Shown here: positions 9,460 through 18,542 of the stretch, in pieces
How the letters are laid out: each line of letters opens with the position of its first letter
Numbering within the stretch: position 1 is the first letter of the stretch
Assembly: GCA_965116235.1 (NCBI GenBank)
Contig: OZ220496.1
Span: 1,302,001 to 1,366,000, forward strand
Length of the DNA: 64,000 nt
Direction of reading: 5' to 3'
Origin: MPNP01 sp965116235
GTDB lineage: Bacteria > Pseudomonadota > Alphaproteobacteria > Rhodobacterales > Rhodobacteraceae
Notes under the pieces: model-generated
Seen by the model: only the letters and a program-made list of their open reading frames with translations
Databases searched by the model: none
Told to the model about the DNA's origin: nothing
Translations under genes and position numbers: made by a program

Positions 9460-10476
9460 ATGGAGCCTTCAGCAAAGCAGAAATTTGGACGCGTCGATCT
9501 TGAAGTTACGGCCTTCGGATTCGGGACGGCCCCCGTAGGCAACATTTTTCGGGAAATTGATGAACAGGCTTCTGACGCCATGTTCCAAACGGCTTGGAAC
9601 AATGGCATCAGATACTATGATACGGCTCCCATGTACGGTCACGGCCTGTCGGAACTCAGGACCGGTCATTCACTGCGTTGGAAGGATCGTGATGACTATG
9701 TCCTGTCATCGAAAATCGGTCGCCTCCTCAAGCCGAAAAGAAAAGCCGAAATTGATTTTTTTCCCTGGACCAACGCCGCCGCGAATGTCATGGAGTTTGA
9801 CTACAGCTACGACGGCACGATGCGGTCGCTGGAGGATTCTCTGCAACGGATGGCGCTGGAGAGGATTGATATTTGCTTCATTCATGACATTGATGTCTTT
9901 ACCCGCGGCAATGAACAGCCTGAGGTTTTCAGGCAGGCCATGGATGATGCATGGAAAGCGCTGGAACAGCTGCGATCTGAGGGTACGGTCACAGCTATCG
10001 GCGTGGGGGTCAACGAGTGGGAAGTATGTCAGGCGGCCCTGGAAGCGAGAGACTTTGACTGTTTCTTGCTTGCGGGACGCTACACATTGCTTGAGCAGGA
10101 ATCGCTCGACACTTTTTTGCCCATGTGTGAAGACAGAAACGCCGCAGTCGTTGTTGGTGGAGGATTCAATTCTGGCATCCTGGCCACGGGTGCAGTCGAA
10201 GGAGCGAAGTACAATTATGCCCCCGCCCCGCGAGAGATCATGGAAAAAGTGGGCAAGATCGAAGGCGTATGCCGAGATTTTGAAATTCCTCTTGCCGCGG
10301 CCGCCCTTCAGTTTGTTGTCGCTCATCCGGCCATACCCAGTTTCATTGCGGGGACTCGAACCGTCGAGCAGTTGAACAAGAACCTGAATTGGTTCAGCAC
10401 ACCCATCCCGGCCGAATTCTGGGCCGAACTCAAGAGACATGAACTGCTTCGCGATGACGCGCCAACACCCGAATAG
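9460..10476 (+). CDS. Aldo/keto reductase
   Basis: NADP(H)-dependent aldo/keto reductase of the D-threo-aldose / pyridoxal 4-dehydrogenase-like branch, 338 residues. Tetrad residues are visible: Asp and Tyr in YYDTAPMYGHG, Lys in YVLSSKIGR, and His in DICFIHDID; the cofactor-binding region near the C-terminus is PSFIAGTRTVEQLNKN. I chose the ATG at 9460, preceded by a strong AGGAGGGA; the TTG just before it at 9457 is too close to that site. It is divergent from the acyl-CoA dehydrogenase operon across ~260 bp that hold operator site 2, so it may be in the same regulon. The substrate is unknown. Confidence 0.88.
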   Translation: MEPSAKQKFGRVDLEVTAFGFGTAPVGNIFREIDEQASDAMFQTAWNNGIRYYDTAPMYGHGLSELRTGHSLRWKDRDDYVLSSKIGRLLKPKRKAEIDFFPWTNAAANVMEFDYSYDGTMRSLEDSLQRMALERIDICFIHDIDVFTRGNEQPEVFRQAMDDAWKALEQLRSEGTVTAIGVGVNEWEVCQAALEARDFDCFLLAGRYTLLEQESLDTFLPMCEDRNAAVVVGGGFNSGILATGAVEGAKYNYAPAPREIMEKVGKIEGVCRDFEIPLAAAALQFVVAHPAIPSFIAGTRTVEQLNKNLNWFSTPIPAEFWAELKRHELLRDDAPTPE

Positions 10477-10605
10477 CTTGGGTTGATTCTTGCTGGGGGT
10501 TGCGGTTGATTCATTGTTTTTCCTGACCCGATGGCATCCTTACATTGCAAGTGATGGGAATTATATTGCTGTCTTTCAAACGCGGTATGAGGAGGAGTGT
10601 GCGTA

Positions 10606-12000
10606 ATGAGTAGCGATCATGTTGTCAGGGATGTGACTCTTGCCGATTTCGGTCGCAAGGAGATCAGCATTGCCGAAACCGAAATGCCTGGCCTGATGGC
10701 AATCCGGGAAGAATACAGGACCGAAAAGCCTCTTGCCGGAGCACGAATTGCCGGCTCCTTGCACATGACCATTCAAACTGCCGTGTTGATTGAGACACTG
10801 GTTGAACTTGGTGCTCAGGTTCGCTGGGCTTCCTGCAATATCTTTTCGACTCAGGATCATGCCGCGGCTGCCATTGCCAGTCGGGGCATTCCCGTTTTCG
10901 CCTTCAAGGGGGAAACACTGCCCGAATACTGGGATTATGCGGACCGGATATTCCAGTTTTCTGAGGGCGGCGCAAACATGATTCTTGATGATGGCGGCGA
11001 CGCCACTCTCTACATTTTGATGGGAGCGCGGGTTGAGGGCGGCGAGAATGAGTTGATCCGCAATCCTCAATCGGAAGAGGAGGAAGCCCTGTTTGAACAG
11101 ATCCAAATGCGTCTGCAGTCTTCACCCGGCTGGTTTGCCGTGCAGAAGGACATGATCCGCGGAGTGTCCGAAGAAACGACAACCGGGGTGAACCGTCTGT
11201 ATCAGATGCAAGAAAAGGGGCTGCTGCCCTTTCCGGCAATCAACGTCAACGACAGCGTAACCAAGTCGAAATTCGACAACAAGTATGGTTGCCGTGAAAG
11301 TCTGGTTGATGGAATTCGTCGGGCGACGGACACGATGTTGGCCGGCAAGGTGGCAGTCGTATGTGGTTATGGTGATGTGGGCAAGGGTTCCGCTGCTTCC
11401 CTGAGAGGTGCCGGGGCTCGAGTGATGGTGACGGAGATTGATCCGATTTGTGCCTTGCAGGCTGCCATGGACGGATTTGAGGTCGTAACGATTGAGGATT
11501 CCCTGCCTGTGGCCGACATTTATGTGACCGCAACAGGAAACAAGGATGTGATTACCATCGATCACATTCGCGACATGAAGGACATGGCCATCGTTGGCAA
11601 CATCGGGCACTTTGACAACGAAATTCAGATTTCGGCTCTCCGGAACTTCAAGTGGACCAATGTCAAGGACCAGGTGGACCTGATCGAGATGCCCTCGGGC
11701 AAGCGCATTATCCTTTTATCCGAAGGCCGGCTGTTGAATCTCGGCAATGCAACCGGTCATCCAAGCTTTGTCATGTCGGCGAGCTTTACCAATCAGGTAC
11801 TGGCTCAAATCGAGCTGTGGGCACGCGCGGATCAATATGAAAACAAGGTATACACTCTTCCCAAGGCGCTAGATGAGAAAGTGGCCAGCCTTCATTTGAA
11901 CAAACTCGGTGTCAAGCTGACCAAGCTTTCATCAGATCAAGCGAACTACATTGGGGTTGCTGAGGAGGGACCGTTCAAGTCCGGGCATTATCGCTACTGA
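10606..12000 (+). CDS. ahcY: S-adenosyl-L-homocysteine hydrolase
   Basis: Reversibly cleaves S-adenosylhomocysteine to adenosine and homocysteine in the cytosolic methyl cycle, relieving product inhibition of methyltransferases. All landmarks are present: LHMTIQTAVLIETL, NIFSTQDHAAAAI, the NAD-binding GYGDVGKGSA, SKFDNKYGCRESLVDGI with catalytic Lys/Asp, NIGHFDNEI, and the C-terminal KSGHYRY that reaches the neighbouring subunit's cofactor. Length (~464) is normal. The ATG at 10606 follows GAGGAGG; a GTG at 10597 is in frame but overlaps that site. I looked for a SAH riboswitch in the 120-bp leader and saw none. It is followed 43 bp later by a DNA alkylation repair gene, possibly co-transcribed. 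Confidence 0.97.
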   Translation: MSSDHVVRDVTLADFGRKEISIAETEMPGLMAIREEYRTEKPLAGARIAGSLHMTIQTAVLIETLVELGAQVRWASCNIFSTQDHAAAAIASRGIPVFAFKGETLPEYWDYADRIFQFSEGGANMILDDGGDATLYILMGARVEGGENELIRNPQSEEEEALFEQIQMRLQSSPGWFAVQKDMIRGVSEETTTGVNRLYQMQEKGLLPFPAINVNDSVTKSKFDNKYGCRESLVDGIRRATDTMLAGKVAVVCGYGDVGKGSAASLRGAGARVMVTEIDPICALQAAMDGFEVVTIEDSLPVADIYVTATGNKDVITIDHIRDMKDMAIVGNIGHFDNEIQISALRNFKWTNVKDQVDLIEMPSGKRIILLSEGRLLNLGNATGHPSFVMSASFTNQVLAQIELWARADQYENKVYTLPKALDEKVASLHLNKLGVKLTKLSSDQANYIGVAEEGPFKSGHYRY

Positions 12001-12043
12001 ACAGCGAATTTCAGATTCACATATCGGATGTTGACGGATTCAA

Positions 12044-12751
12044 GTGCCTTGCAAGGTCAAGGATTATCAATCGAGGCTGATTGAGGCTTTTGCTGATAGG
12101 GCGGACCCGCAGAGGGCCAAATATCAACAATCTTACATGAAGTCCCGGTTACCGTTTTGGGGTGTCAGAAACCCTGAAGTGAGGAAAATTGTCAGAGGGC
12201 TGAATCGGAGCATTCGGCTGGACACTTCTCGGGAATGGCTCATGCTGGTTGAATCCATTTGGCAGCAGTCAAGGCGCAGGGAAGAGCGGTACTCGTCTGT
12301 CGAGATCTATGTTGACCCGCTTTTCAAGGCATGGGTCCAACCCGAAACCGTAGATATTGTCGAAAAAATCGTGGTCGAGGGAGCTTGGTGGGACATCATT
12401 GATCCAATTGCCATCAACGGCACCTCCCGAATGCTCAAGAATCAGCCTGAATCCACTCAAAGTATTCTCAAAGCTTGGGCTACGAGTGGCAATATCTGGA
12501 AAAGGCGAACAGCGATCCTGTCGCAACTTCATCACAAGGGCCATACGGATTGGGAGTTGCAAAAGGAACTCATGGAACCTTCCGTTGCTACCGGGGAGTT
12601 TTTTCTTCAAAAGGCTGTCGGATGGGCACTGAGGCAGTATTCCAGAACTGATCCCGACGCCGTTGTCACATACATTCAGGATAATTCTGACAGACTTTCC
12701 GCTCTATCAATCAGGGAAGGGCTGAAACTGATCAGAAAAGGGCAGAACTGA
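12044..12751 (+). CDS. DNA alkylation repair protein (AlkD-like HEAT repeat)
   Basis: A 235-residue member of the DNA alkylation repair family (HEAT-like helical repeats). Visible family features are YQQSYMKSRLPFWGVRNPEVRKIV near the N-terminus, ERYSSVEIY, and the helical stretch VEGAWWDIIDPIAINGTSRML, whose Trp-Trp-Asp corresponds to the aromatic/acidic pocket of AlkD-type glycosylases. KAVGWALRQYSRTDPDAVVTYI matches the conserved C-terminal repeat. It would remove alkylated bases such as 3-methyladenine. The start is a GTG at 12044 without a strong Shine-Dalgarno; no better start exists. It lies 43 bp after ahcY on the same strand. Confidence 0.88.
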   Translation: MPCKVKDYQSRLIEAFADRADPQRAKYQQSYMKSRLPFWGVRNPEVRKIVRGLNRSIRLDTSREWLMLVESIWQQSRRREERYSSVEIYVDPLFKAWVQPETVDIVEKIVVEGAWWDIIDPIAINGTSRMLKNQPESTQSILKAWATSGNIWKRRTAILSQLHHKGHTDWELQKELMEPSVATGEFFLQKAVGWALRQYSRTDPDAVVTYIQDNSDRLSALSIREGLKLIRKGQN

Positions 12752-13283
12752 GCCGTCTGCGGCCTGTCCAGAACGGGTCACTTTCTTTTGAAGCCCCTTA
12801 TGTTCGCAATTTACCTGATAGCCTGTCTTGAAAGCCGTTGAACGGCAACCTCTCTCTGTTCTTCCAAGGAAGCGGGTGCAACTTGATTCATGAACGATTT
12901 CGTATTGTGCAGATTAATCCAGATACCGAGAGGTTGATTAAACGGAATTCCATTTGCTGAATTGCCCATCGCTCACGCCCGGACAGGAGTTTCGCCGATT
13001 TTGAGCTGAACTCCGACAGGAGGCATCCGCACCGCTTTGGGGTCCAGCTGAGCCAATGCTTGCTGTTGGTAACGTGGCCGTGGCATTAAAGTGATGATCG
13101 GATATGATGACAGACACATGTGTTTCAGGATCAGGATCGCTAGATCGGCGAGAAACGTATCAAGACCGTGCACGAGGCCGGCCATCCGGTGTGACAGGCT
13201 TGCAGAGAAAAGTTCTGGAAGTTAGAATACGATGAAGATCAGACTGTAGGGCTTAGAGCCGAGGACCACCAAGTGTCAGTGAT
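12752..13283. other. Intergenic, possible decayed mobile DNA
   Basis: No convincing gene. A 70-codon open frame on the minus strand (12973-13185) has no recognisable domain. The complementary strand is broken by several stops, as in an old decayed element. The stretch marks the left boundary of the AAA-ankyrin insertion into the catabolic region. Confidence 0.35.
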
Positions 13284-14776
13284 ATGAGCAGGCCATTCAA
13301 GGCAAAAGAACTGCGTATTTTTACCAGCCAGAGCGATCGGACCATCAACCCGTTCTTCGTAGGGCGCGATGCGATCATCAACGCCGTCGACACTGCGTGT
13401 CAAGATGTTCGTCGACGTTATCAGGAGAAGACATCCGATATCCCGGCAGAGGGATGGACCCAACTGATCCAAGGGGCTCCTGGCATTGGCAAGACATCGC
13501 TCTTGACCCGAATGCGGATGAAATGCCTTGAACGGCTTGGCAACAATGTCGATGCACACAAGATCATACCCATCTTTATTGCGACACCCGACGATCTGAC
13601 CCCCGTCCGACTCAACACCGAAATTCGTCAGACAATTCGTGACATCACGCCCCTGCTGTCCGTGGAAAACGCTAAAAGGATTGGCTCTCATCTCATGCAC
13701 ATGGTTGGCACGATCGCCGTTGAGGGAATCAGCATTAACCTGAGCCCGACAGCGAAGTCTGGAAATTTGCCCCGAACCGACTGTACGATCCTCTTGCTGA
13801 TCGACGAAATCCAGAATTTGGCCCTGACCCCCCCCCAAAGGAACCGGCCATGCTAATGCGGCGTCTGCATGGCGGGAGTGGCGGTTATCCAATTCTGCCA
13901 GTCTTGGCAGGCCTGTCCAACAGCATGACCATACTCCAGCAACATGGATTGTCGCGTCTTACGTCCCAATTTATTCACCGGGTGCCAGTCCTGACACGGA
14001 ATGAAGTTCAGAACGCGGTTGAAATGTTCATCGACCATTTCAACATACCGAGTACCTCGACCCTGAACGATGCATGGACTGATCGCATAGCCAGCTGGAC
14101 CAACGGTTGGCCCAAGCATCTGCAGAACACCATGGGAATACTGGGAGCGGAACTGCTACTTCAGACGGGTGATCTCTCCACGGTCGATCCAGAACGAGTC
14201 AAGCGACGGGCAGCCCGAAGTCGTGTCGATTACTACCAGACACGTTTTGGGCCGTTGTCCCACTATCCCCGCATTCTCGGTGACATCATGGCCGCCATCC
14301 CTTCCGGCCCGCAGGAAATTGACACCATTGGCGACATCCTTGCCACCAAGCAGAAGCAGCATGGTCCGCGCCTGCTTGCCGCCGGTCTGAACCCGCGGGA
14401 GGTCAACATAGACCTTTTGCTTCGCTACGGGCTCATTGACATGTGTGGGAATGACGAATATCACTGTCCTATCCCGTCCTTGCACTCCTATGCGGTGGCC
14501 CGAACCGGTTCGCGTCTGCACCGGGCCGTGCATGAAGGCAATTTGGCAGTCGTTAACCAATATTTGGAGCAAGGGGAAGATGTTGATGCCCGGGATGCTT
14601 GGGGTCGCACTCCCTTGCATCTTGCTACGGCCGGAGACCGGTCGGATGTTGTTCAAATGCTGCTCGATGCTGGTGCGAATCCGGAGTGCCGTGATCACCG
14701 TGACCGCCGCCCGCTCGACATTGCTTCAGCCTGTTCGGACACTCGGCATTTGCTTGTCGCGGCCACTTCCGGCTGA
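13284..14776 (+). pseudogene. AAA/STAND-like ATPase with ankyrin C-terminus, frameshifted at C9
   Basis: Two frames make one protein. Frame 1 (13284-13856) has FVGRDAI, Walker A GAPGIGKTSLL and Walker B LLLIDEIQNL, then ends shortly after a C9 run with a TAG-free switch to stop TAA. Frame 2, entered before the ATG at 13850 and running to 14776, continues the ATPase (YPILPVLAGLSNS sensor-like segment, WTNGWPKHLQ) and ends in ankyrin repeats (GSRLHRAVHEGNLAVV, DAWGRTPLHLATAGDRSDVVQMLLDAGAN). One extra C in the run (C10) joins them exactly, giving LTPPPKEPAMLM. The run is 9 here, so the gene reads OFF. It may be phase-variable rather than dead, since no other lesion is seen. The N-terminal layout resembles the AAA protein at 42.1-44.0 kb. 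Confidence 0.8.
13828..13836 (+). repeat. C9 homopolymer inside AAA-ankyrin gene
   Basis: Nine cytosines lie immediately after the Walker B segment. C10 or C7 would fuse both halves of the gene; C9 truncates the protein just after Walker B. Confidence 0.85.
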
Positions 14777-15192
14777 CCGGCCGGACGATGGTCTGTCACC
14801 ATTCCGACTGGGATGCTGGCGGCCACTCGGAGTGCATGAGGATATCGGTTCCATGATTGGCAGACCTTTCTGCCAGTAATTCCCGGAAACGCTTCCTCAT
14901 TGCGTAGATTGATGGTCATTCTGAGATGGCCTGTAACGACCGTTCGGGCAGGATGAAACTGGTTCCAGTTGCCAAGAAAGACGACAACCTGAGAGGTCAA
15001 AAGGGAGTAAGATTGGTGGAAATTACTGCCTTTTTTGCATACAGTTGTGGCCGATGAGTTTCAGAAAATCCTCATAGTTTGTCTTCAGGTCTGGGCTTTA
15101 CATTCTCAAACGGGCCCCTTCGGGGGTCGCAAATCGTTCAATCCGCTCATTCTGTCAATACATGGTTGATTTGGAAGGGGATGAATGTATAA
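14777..15192. other. Intergenic with a UUCG hairpin
   Basis: No gene is recognised. A short GC hairpin CCCC-TTCG-GGGG lies at 15115-15125 (UUCG tetraloop, no U-run), upstream of the CoA-transferase operator. Confidence 0.4.
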
Positions 15193-15208
15193 GTAACCGA
15201 ATGGTTAC
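15193..15208. promoter_or_regulatory. Probable TetR operator, site 3
   Basis: GTAACCGAATGGTTAC has two perfect 6-bp half sites around GAAT. It lies 20 bp upstream of the chosen CoA-transferase start, and is the most symmetrical of the three matching sites (others at 4111-4126 and 9202-9217). Confidence 0.7.
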
Positions 15209-15227
15209 ATATGGAGCATTTGAATTG

Positions 15228-16799
15228 ATGACTAAAGCAGGAACTGCTGAGGAGGCTGTAAAACTGATCAGGGACGATGCGGTTGTCGCCGTGAATTCCT
15301 CCAGCGGAATGTGTTGCCCGGATGCCATTCTCAAGGCCTTGGGTGAGCGCTTCGACAGGGAGCAGCATCCTAGAAACCTGACGACCATACATCCCATTGC
15401 GGCGGGTGACATGTTTGGTACCAAAGGAGTGGATCATATCGCCAAGGACGGCTTGCTCAGCACGATAATCGGTGGTTCCTATCCATCAGGACCCACCAAG
15501 GCAGACCCGCCGAAAATCTGGGAAATGATTCTTGCCAATCAGGTCAAGGCCTACAACGTTCCATCGGGTATCGTATTTGACATGCTGCGTGAAGCTTCGG
15601 CCAAACGTCCGGGTGTGCTGACCAAGATTGGCATGGACACGTTTGTTGACCCGAGGCTGGAGGGGTGTGCAATGAACGCTGCCGCCACCGCAAGCCCGAT
15701 TGTCAGGAGAACCGAACTCGAGGGCGAGGAGTGGCTGTATTTTCCTGCAATTGCCCCTGATGTCGCCATAATCAGGGCCACAACGTCCGATTCTCGTGGC
15801 AATCTGACATTTGAGCAGGAAGGCGCCTATCTTGGTGCACTTGAGATGGCGGTCGCAGCCAAAAACAATGGTGGTGTCGTGATTGCCCAGGTCAAGCGTG
15901 TCGTCAATGGTCCCAATGCCAACCCACATGCCGTTCACGTTCCCGGAGCGTTTGTGTCTGTCGTGGTTGAAGAACGGGAGCAGTGGCAGACTACGGCAAC
16001 ACCGTACGATCCCGCGATTTCCGGGGAAGTCGATCTCGACATAGGCACCTTGGAGCCAATTCCGTTCGATGCCGGCAAGGTGATTGCTCGCAGAGTCGCC
16101 CAGGAACTCAGAAATGGCTGGATCGTCAACATTGGCTTTGGCCTTTCGGCCAATGTACCCCGTATCCTGATTGAAGAAAACAAGCACGGAGCCGTAACCT
16201 GGGTCATTGAACAGGGAGCGATCGGTGGAGTTCCATTGCTCGGGTTCAAATTTGGCTGTTCGGCCAATGCCGAGGCGTTTGTGCCATCTCCCAACCAGTT
16301 CAGCTTTTTTCAGTCTGGTGGCTTTGATGCCGCGTTGCTGTCCTTCCTGCAAGTCGGGAATGATGGATCGGTCAACGTCTCAAGACTCAAATCCAACCCC
16401 CACCGTACTGCTGGAGCCGGGGGCTTTGTCGATATTACCAGTCGAGCCGGAAGGATCATTTTCAGTGGCTACTTCAATGCCGGAGCAAAACTGGCCGTTC
16501 GTGAAGGTCGCATGATCATCGAGAAGGAAGGAAAGATCGCCAAGTTTGTGACGGACCTTGACCAAATATCCTTTTCTGGCACACGAGCACAAAGGCAAGG
16601 CCAGAAGATCACATTCATCACGGAAAGGTGCGTCATCAAGCTGAAGGAAAAAGGTCTGATTGTGACGGAGGTGGCACCGGGCATTGATATAGACAGGGAC
16701 ATACTGGGTCAGGTCGATGCCCAGCTGTTTATGGATGATCAGGTGAAAGAAATGGATTCCAGACTGTTCCACCCGAAACCATTCGGGCTGCAACTCTGA
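15228..16799 (+). CDS. Acyl-CoA:acetate/3-ketoacid CoA-transferase (family I)
   Basis: Single-chain family I CoA-transferase with fused alpha and beta domains, ~523 residues. VVAVNSSSGMCCPDAILKALGERF opens the first domain, IGGSYPSGPTKADPPKIWEMI follows, and the second domain carries WVIEQGAIGGVPLLG, whose Glu is the expected covalent catalytic residue. It transfers CoA between an acyl-CoA and a carboxylate. I chose ATG 15228 because GGAG lies 10 bp before it and the operator 15193-15208 then lies outside the gene; the frame is open to 15162 and an ATG at 15201 lies inside the operator. The operator links it to the GMC and acyl-CoA dehydrogenase genes, suggesting it activates the pathway's acid. 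Confidence 0.9.
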   Translation: MTKAGTAEEAVKLIRDDAVVAVNSSSGMCCPDAILKALGERFDREQHPRNLTTIHPIAAGDMFGTKGVDHIAKDGLLSTIIGGSYPSGPTKADPPKIWEMILANQVKAYNVPSGIVFDMLREASAKRPGVLTKIGMDTFVDPRLEGCAMNAAATASPIVRRTELEGEEWLYFPAIAPDVAIIRATTSDSRGNLTFEQEGAYLGALEMAVAAKNNGGVVIAQVKRVVNGPNANPHAVHVPGAFVSVVVEEREQWQTTATPYDPAISGEVDLDIGTLEPIPFDAGKVIARRVAQELRNGWIVNIGFGLSANVPRILIEENKHGAVTWVIEQGAIGGVPLLGFKFGCSANAEAFVPSPNQFSFFQSGGFDAALLSFLQVGNDGSVNVSRLKSNPHRTAGAGGFVDITSRAGRIIFSGYFNAGAKLAVREGRMIIEKEGKIAKFVTDLDQISFSGTRAQRQGQKITFITERCVIKLKEKGLIVTEVAPGIDIDRDILGQVDAQLFMDDQVKEMDSRLFHPKPFGLQL

Positions 16800-16942
16800 T
16801 CGTACGGAGGATTCATCCGTCAGGAGATACAACAACTCGCAGGAACAGGAGCTGATGCCGGAAATGGGCGCTCTGCTCCTTGCGTGTACGACTCCCGGCG
16901 CAAACACGATTGCCGGTGACGAGGAAAATCGGGAAATTCGAA

Positions 16943-17365
16943 TCAGTCTGGGCTGACTCCACCCATTGCACAGATCGTTGCCCACTCCGCCTCAGTCACA
17001 GGTTGGACAGACAGGCGGGAATTGTTGACTAGCACCATTTTTGAGAGTTCGGGCGTGGCCTTGCAATCCTGCAAGGAGACTGGTTTCTTGAAGGGCTTGA
17101 TCGCTTTTACATCGACACACTCCCAGCGCTGATCATCAGTTGTACTGTCCTGATGAACAGTGGCGATGACCTCGACGATTCCCTCGATCGTTTTCGACTT
17201 TTGTGAGTGGTAAAAAAATCCCCGGTCCCCAATCTTCATGTCACGCATATGATTGCGAGCCTGATAGTTGCGAATGCCATCCCACTCTTCACCCTGCTCG
17301 CCCTTGGCCACTTGATCTTCCCAGCTCCACTCGCTCGGCTCTGACTTGAACAACCAATATCTCAT
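16943..17365 (-). CDS. EVE domain-containing protein
   Basis: A 140-residue single EVE domain (PUA-like fold, thought to read modified nucleic acid bases). It starts MRYWLFKSEPSEWSWEDQ, followed by WDGIRNYQARNHMRDMKIGDRGFFYHS and PVSLQDCKATPELSKMVLVNNSRLSVQPV, the usual family layout and length. It lies downstream of tsaD in the same direction, a common alphaproteobacterial neighbourhood. A hairpin separates the two genes. Confidence 0.93.
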   Translation of the reverse strand: MRYWLFKSEPSEWSWEDQVAKGEQGEEWDGIRNYQARNHMRDMKIGDRGFFYHSQKSKTIEGIVEVIATVHQDSTTDDQRWECVDVKAIKPFKKPVSLQDCKATPELSKMVLVNNSRLSVQPVTEAEWATICAMGGVSPD

Positions 17366-17400
17366 AGTACCCTTTACCCCCGATTTAAAAGCTCAAACAT

Positions 17401-17424
17401 CCATCGACGATGATCTGTCGATGG
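17401..17424 (-). terminator. Hairpin between tsaD and EVE gene
   Basis: CCATCGAC and GTCGATGG form a perfect 8-bp stem with an 8-nt loop, 30 bp after the tsaD stop and before the EVE gene. The downstream T-run is weak (ATGTTTG), so it may only attenuate. Confidence 0.5.
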
Positions 17425-17453
17425 CTGAGCACATCTCTCCTCAAAGTCATCTT

Positions 17454-18542
17454 TTAAGCTTTTGCACCCCGTTTTCCAGCCCCCAACAAAGGGTCACTCG
17501 TCGTATCAAGTGGCCACCGAGATCGGGCTTGCAGATCCATTCCGTCAACTTTACCCAGACGGAATGATTCCAATCCAGCCCAAGCGATCATGGCACCGTT
17601 ATCGGTACAATATCTTTGTGGGGGAGCGTAAAACTCAAGATCGAAGTCTCGACACACCAATTTGACTGAATCCCTTATCGTCTCATTGGCGGCGACGCCT
17701 CCTGCAAGTGCAAACACAGTTGGTGACTGCTCCATTCGGTTCATGAACGCTGAGATGGCCGAACAGGATTTGATGCTCAACGTATCACTGACAGCCTTCT
17801 GAAAGCTGGCACATAGATCCGCTCGTTGTTGATCCGACAACTTTCCGGTCGCGCCAGAAATTTTTTCAACCTCTCTCAGCAGCGCCGTCTTAAGACCGGA
17901 AAATGACAAATTGCATCCCTCTCGGTCCGTGAGAGGTCGCGGGAATTTATACTGGTCACTTTTCCCTCTGCGAGCCATCAATTCAATTTGCGGACCACCA
18001 GCTTGTCGTAGCCCCAGATGTCTTGCAGTCTTGTCAAATGCTTCTCCGGGGGCATCGTCTATCGTTCCGCCCAAGCGGATGAACGTGTCCGAAGTGACAA
18101 CCGCCAGAAATTGGCAATGTCCACCCGAAACAAGAAGACACAGGTAGGGGAAAGAACAGCTTGAAGTCATGCGGGGAGTCAGGGCATGAGCAGCCAGGTG
18201 ATTCACTCCCACAAGCGGCAAGCCGGCCCCAGACGCCAGTCCCTTGGCGAATGAAACCCCCGATAACACACCGCCGATCAATCCCGGACCGGCAGTAACG
18301 GCAATCAGATCAAGTGCATCAAGAGTCATGTCTGCTTCCTTGAGTGCTTCAATCGTGCATCGATCCAAATAATCGGAATGAGCTCGGGCCGCAATTTCAG
18401 GAACTATTCCGCCGTAAGCTTCATGAATGCGATCCTGATTCTTGACCACAAGAGAGAGGATTTCTGGTTGGCTTCCCTGGCTGTGTCTCAGGATGGAGAC
18501 AGAGGTATCGTCACAACTGCTCTCTATGCCAAGAGCAGTCAA
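17454..18542 (-). CDS. tsaD: tRNA threonylcarbamoyladenosine transferase TsaD
   Basis: Transfers the threonylcarbamoyl group to A37 of ANN-decoding tRNAs, with TsaB/E as partners. ALGIESSCDDTSVSIL opens the ASKHA fold; VNHLAAHAL contains the metal-binding HxxxH; LCLLVSGGHCQ and the late FALAGGVAANETIRD plus CTDNGAMIAWAG match the family. Although the frame is open to 18641, I chose the TTG at 18542 because AAGGAA precedes it and it gives the usual MxxLGIESSCD N-terminus. In many alphaproteobacteria the gene beyond tsaD is the divergent hemC, followed by hemD. Here hemC is absent and 5.6 kb of accessory DNA lies between tsaD and hemD. Confidence 0.95.
   Translation of the reverse strand: MTALGIESSCDDTSVSILRHSQGSQPEILSLVVKNQDRIHEAYGGIVPEIAARAHSDYLDRCTIEALKEADMTLDALDLIAVTAGPGLIGGVLSGVSFAKGLASGAGLPLVGVNHLAAHALTPRMTSSCSFPYLCLLVSGGHCQFLAVVTSDTFIRLGGTIDDAPGEAFDKTARHLGLRQAGGPQIELMARRGKSDQYKFPRPLTDREGCNLSFSGLKTALLREVEKISGATGKLSDQQRADLCASFQKAVSDTLSIKSCSAISAFMNRMEQSPTVFALAGGVAANETIRDSVKLVCRDFDLEFYAPPQRYCTDNGAMIAWAGLESFRLGKVDGMDLQARSRWPLDTTSDPLLGAGKRGAKA

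Noticed and set aside
10477..10605. SAH riboswitch upstream of ahcY
   Set aside because: No conserved core or pseudoknot pairing could be found in the leader.
12973..13185. 70-codon minus-strand ORF as a gene
   Set aside because: No domain, no ribosome-binding site, and stops in the flanking homologous-looking stretch; could be decayed mobile DNA but cannot be named.
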